Source of the DNA: an uncultured Lachnoanaerobaculum sp.
GTDB lineage: Bacteria; Bacillota; Clostridia; Lachnospirales; Lachnospiraceae
Direction: 5' to 3'
Assembly (NCBI RefSeq): GCF_938015485.1
Contig: NZ_CALLVU010000021.1
Span: 1 to 6,019 of the forward strand
Length of the DNA: 6,019 nt
The first letter of the stretch is position 1. Every line of letters begins with the position of its first letter. Below, in pieces: positions 4,887 to 6,019 of the stretch. The position numbers and the translations under genes are program-made. The notes beneath the pieces are model-generated. The model made no database searches and was not told where the DNA came from. It saw only the letters and a program-made list of their open reading frames with translations.

Positions 4887-5717
4887 CTATAGTGACACAA
4901 TCTTATCCCTTGATAACCCTGTAAGTTCCATTATAATGTTTATATCAAAACCCTTTTTCTTCATACTTTGGGCAATACTTATCTTTCCCTTCTCTTCTCC
5001 ACGCTTTTCTCCTATCTTTTCCCCTCTTTTTTCTCCGCGTTCTTCTCCACGTTTCTCGCCTTCACTAATCCACTCAAGCTTTAACTGCTCTATAAGTCCG
5101 CTCATTTCCCTGATTCCTCCTTCTGTTTCTTTATATCTCCTTTTTATGCTGCTTGTCTTAGGAAATTTATCATTGTAGCAATCGCCTTCAGTAAATACCT
5201 TCATCAACTGTGAAACATCTGAGCCGTTATCTACTACCGAATTTACATAAACCTCTTCAAATCCGTTATTTATTACTTCACCTGTCTCTCTTATTACTCT
5301 GTCAACATGATATAGCGGCAGTTTCCCTTTAAATATATCAAACCTTGATATAAACACTACACATACATCAGGCACAAATTCAAATTTTATTCCTGGATCC
5401 GCAATATTTGTTGTAATAACAGCTCCGTTATAACGCACCCTCTTTTGATGGTTATCATCATCAGCCTTTTGAACTTCTATATTGATTTGTCTGCCGTCTC
5501 CTGTCATACATTTAGTATCAAGTATTACAGAACGTCCCTGTAAATTTTTTCCTACCCACTGAGGCATACTTTCAAGCACTGTCAGCTTGTTATCGCCTAA
5601 TATAACTCTCAATACTTCTTCACAAAACTCCTTCTCCTCAGCCATTTTGCAAAACATGGTATCATCCATAGGATTAAGAGCCTTTGCATACTCACGAATT
5701 TTTGCCTTTACAGACAT
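4887..5717 (-). CDS. Rpn family PD-(D/E)XK nuclease (transposase-like)
   Basis: This complete 276-residue protein belongs to the Rpn/PDDEXK 'putative transposase' group; Rpn proteins are DNA endonucleases that promote recombination. It opens with ALNPMDDTMFCKMAEEKEF, the usual 'D..FK.if' region. The catalytic block is LDTKCMTGDGRQINIEVQ, with D67, E81 and Q83 as the D-ExQ residues. RVRYNGAVI and FVPDVCVVFISRF follow. The C-terminus carries a charged GEKR-type tetrapeptide repeat (residues 220-243) and a final helix-turn-like segment, MKKKGFDINIIMELTGLSRDKI, typical of the group. ATG has AAGGAG at good spacing. The gene has its own promoter (5762-5790) and terminator (4816-4869). There are no terminal repeats around it, so it is not an IS. 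Such genes are frequent in many copies in Lachnospiraceae genomes. Confidence 0.93.
   Translation of the reverse strand: MSVKAKIREYAKALNPMDDTMFCKMAEEKEFCEEVLRVILGDNKLTVLESMPQWVGKNLQGRSVILDTKCMTGDGRQINIEVQKADDDNHQKRVRYNGAVITTNIADPGIKFEFVPDVCVVFISRFDIFKGKLPLYHVDRVIRETGEVINNGFEEVYVNSVVDNGSDVSQLMKVFTEGDCYNDKFPKTSSIKRRYKETEGGIREMSGLIEQLKLEWISEGEKRGEERGEKRGEKIGEKRGEEKGKISIAQSMKKKGFDINIIMELTGLSRDKIVSL
4989..5060 (-). repeat. 12-base tandem repeat inside the Rpn gene, six units
   Basis: Six consecutive 12-base units encode the tetrapeptides GEKR, GEER, GEKR, GEKI, GEKR and GEEK, with glycine at every fourth residue from 220 to 240. Because the unit is a multiple of three, changes in copy number would keep the frame. 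The repeat separates the nuclease domain from the C-terminal helix-turn-like tail and probably forms a charged linker or helix. Similar charged, period-4 linkers occur in other Rpn relatives. Confidence 0.9.
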
Positions 5718-5761
5718 ATGACACTCCTTCTTGTCGCAGTTAACATAGTCCCCATAGGTCT

Positions 5762-5790
5762 ATTATAGCATATATAATAAATTTATTGCA
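5762..5790 (-). promoter_or_regulatory. Promoter for the Rpn gene
   Basis: On the minus strand a perfect -10 box TATAAT (5762-5767), preceded by TGC (extended -10), lies 17 bases from a weak -35 box TGCAAT (5785-5790). An AT-rich inverted repeat, TATTATA (5761-5767) with TATAATA (5773-5779), overlaps the -10 and could be an operator or simply AT-rich promoter sequence. The leader would be about 40 bases. Confidence 0.68.
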
Positions 5791-5819
5791 TTTTAATCTT
5801 TCTATAAACAAATCGGCTC

Positions 5820-5844
5820 AAAAAAAGAGTTGAATAATCAACCC
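5820..5844 (-). terminator. Intrinsic terminator, minus strand, ending transcription from the right
   Basis: On the minus strand GGGTTGA (5838-5844) pairs with TCAACTC (5827-5833) around a four-base loop (7 pairs, one G-U), followed by seven T (5820-5826). It implies a minus-strand transcript that enters from the right. It lies 30 bases upstream of the Rpn -35 box, so it insulates that promoter. Confidence 0.82.
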
Positions 5845-5875
5845 TGCCAAAGTTCTATATGAAATACTGAATATA

Positions 5876-5903
5876 CAGCCAAGTAGCCTTAACTACTTGA
5901 CTG
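5876..5903. other. 11-base-pair hairpin at the end of the small right-hand ORF
   Basis: CAGCCAAGTAG (5876-5886) pairs with CTACTTGACTG (5893-5903) around a six-base loop, with one G-U type mismatch depending on strand. No T-tract follows on either strand, so it is not an ordinary terminator by itself. It overlaps the stop codon of the possible ORF at 5889-6005 and could be a processing site or mRNA 3' structure. Confidence 0.55.
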
Positions 5904-6005
5904 CATATTATGAAGGAAAAGTGTTACCCATGCACGGGCCTCTAAAATGGTTTTTAGAAACTTATAGAAATTCAGATTAACAAGAGCGGAAAGTGCATTT
6001 TCCAT
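5889..6005 (-). CDS. Possible 38-residue ORF near the right edge
   Basis: An ATG at 6005 with AAGG 6 bases upstream opens a frame ending in TAA. It encodes a peptide that begins MENALSALVNLNFYKFLKT and ends with HNMQSSS. It is amphipathic, with no signal or domain I recognise. A hairpin covers its stop, and a terminator 45 bases later fits the same transcript. It may instead be the remnant or 3' end of something larger beyond the window. Apart from this ORF, the promoter, the terminator and the hairpins, I see nothing in 5718-6019. A short inverted repeat, TCTAAAA/TTTTAGA, lies within the ORF near 5941-5958. Confidence 0.3.
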   Translation of the reverse strand: MENALSALVNLNFYKFLKTILEARAWVTLFLHNMQSSS

Positions 6006-6019
6006 AGATTACCTTAGAT

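Noticed and set aside
4843..5178. Plus-strand ORF with repeated Ser-Pro-Arg-Phe units
   Set aside because: It is the antisense reading of the GEKR tandem repeat in the Rpn gene and shows no independent coding signal.
4887..5717. Treating the Rpn gene as an insertion sequence because relatives are labelled transposases
   Set aside because: No terminal inverted repeats or target duplication flank it, and it has an ordinary promoter and terminator. The family is better described as nucleases.
1..6019. tRNA, rRNA, CRISPR array or prophage signals
   Set aside because: I saw no cloverleaf with a TTCGA-type arm, no regularly spaced repeat array, and no structural or integrase phage gene on either strand.

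Overview
The window looks like chromosomal DNA of a low-GC Gram-positive anaerobe of the Clostridia, most likely a Lachnospiraceae member. Three things point there: rpmE sits next to a DUF1385 membrane-protein gene, the IS30-family transposase is of the cysteine-rich type I associate with Lachnospiraceae, and strong AGGAG-type ribosome sites go with AT-rich promoters. The taxon is an inference from gene content and style, not from a marker alignment.

Left (1-1134), conserved core on the minus strand: a convincing promoter drives rpmE (zinc-type ribosomal protein L31). A clean intrinsic terminator follows, and then a DUF1385 multi-pass membrane protein gene runs off the left edge. The terminator lies only 18 bases before the DUF1385 start codon, so that gene depends on readthrough or on a promoter I cannot see.

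Middle (1135-2738): one insertion sequence of 1604 bases, IS30 family, on the plus strand. It has imperfect terminal inverted repeats (17 of the outer 20 bases) and an apparent 5-base target duplication TTAAA. Its transposase keeps the DDE residues and an N-terminal helix-turn-helix, but no ATG, GTG or TTG codon precedes that helix-turn-helix. The best-placed start is an ATA behind a good ribosome site, so the element is either deliberately poorly translated or disabled. A 225-base non-coding tail with nested inverted repeats follows the gene.

Right (2739-6019), accessory genes, all on the minus strand. Reading in transcription order from the right edge: a doubtful 38-residue ORF and a terminator; an Rpn-type PD-(D/E)XK nuclease gene with its own promoter, a 12-base tandem repeat and a strong terminator; a SMI1/KNR4-like gene overlapping a kptA/Tpt1 RNA 2'-phosphotransferase gene by 11 bases; a 22-codon fragment that resembles a protein C-terminus; and two unrecognised small acidic proteins. 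The SMI1-like protein, the tail-like fragment and the small acidic genes resemble the downstream 'orphan immunity' part of a polymorphic-toxin locus, but no toxin gene is visible. The most interesting pieces are the translationally coupled SMI1-KptA pair and the tail-plus-gene arrangement after it. I see no convincing wholly new system, and no tRNA, rRNA, CRISPR array or phage gene.
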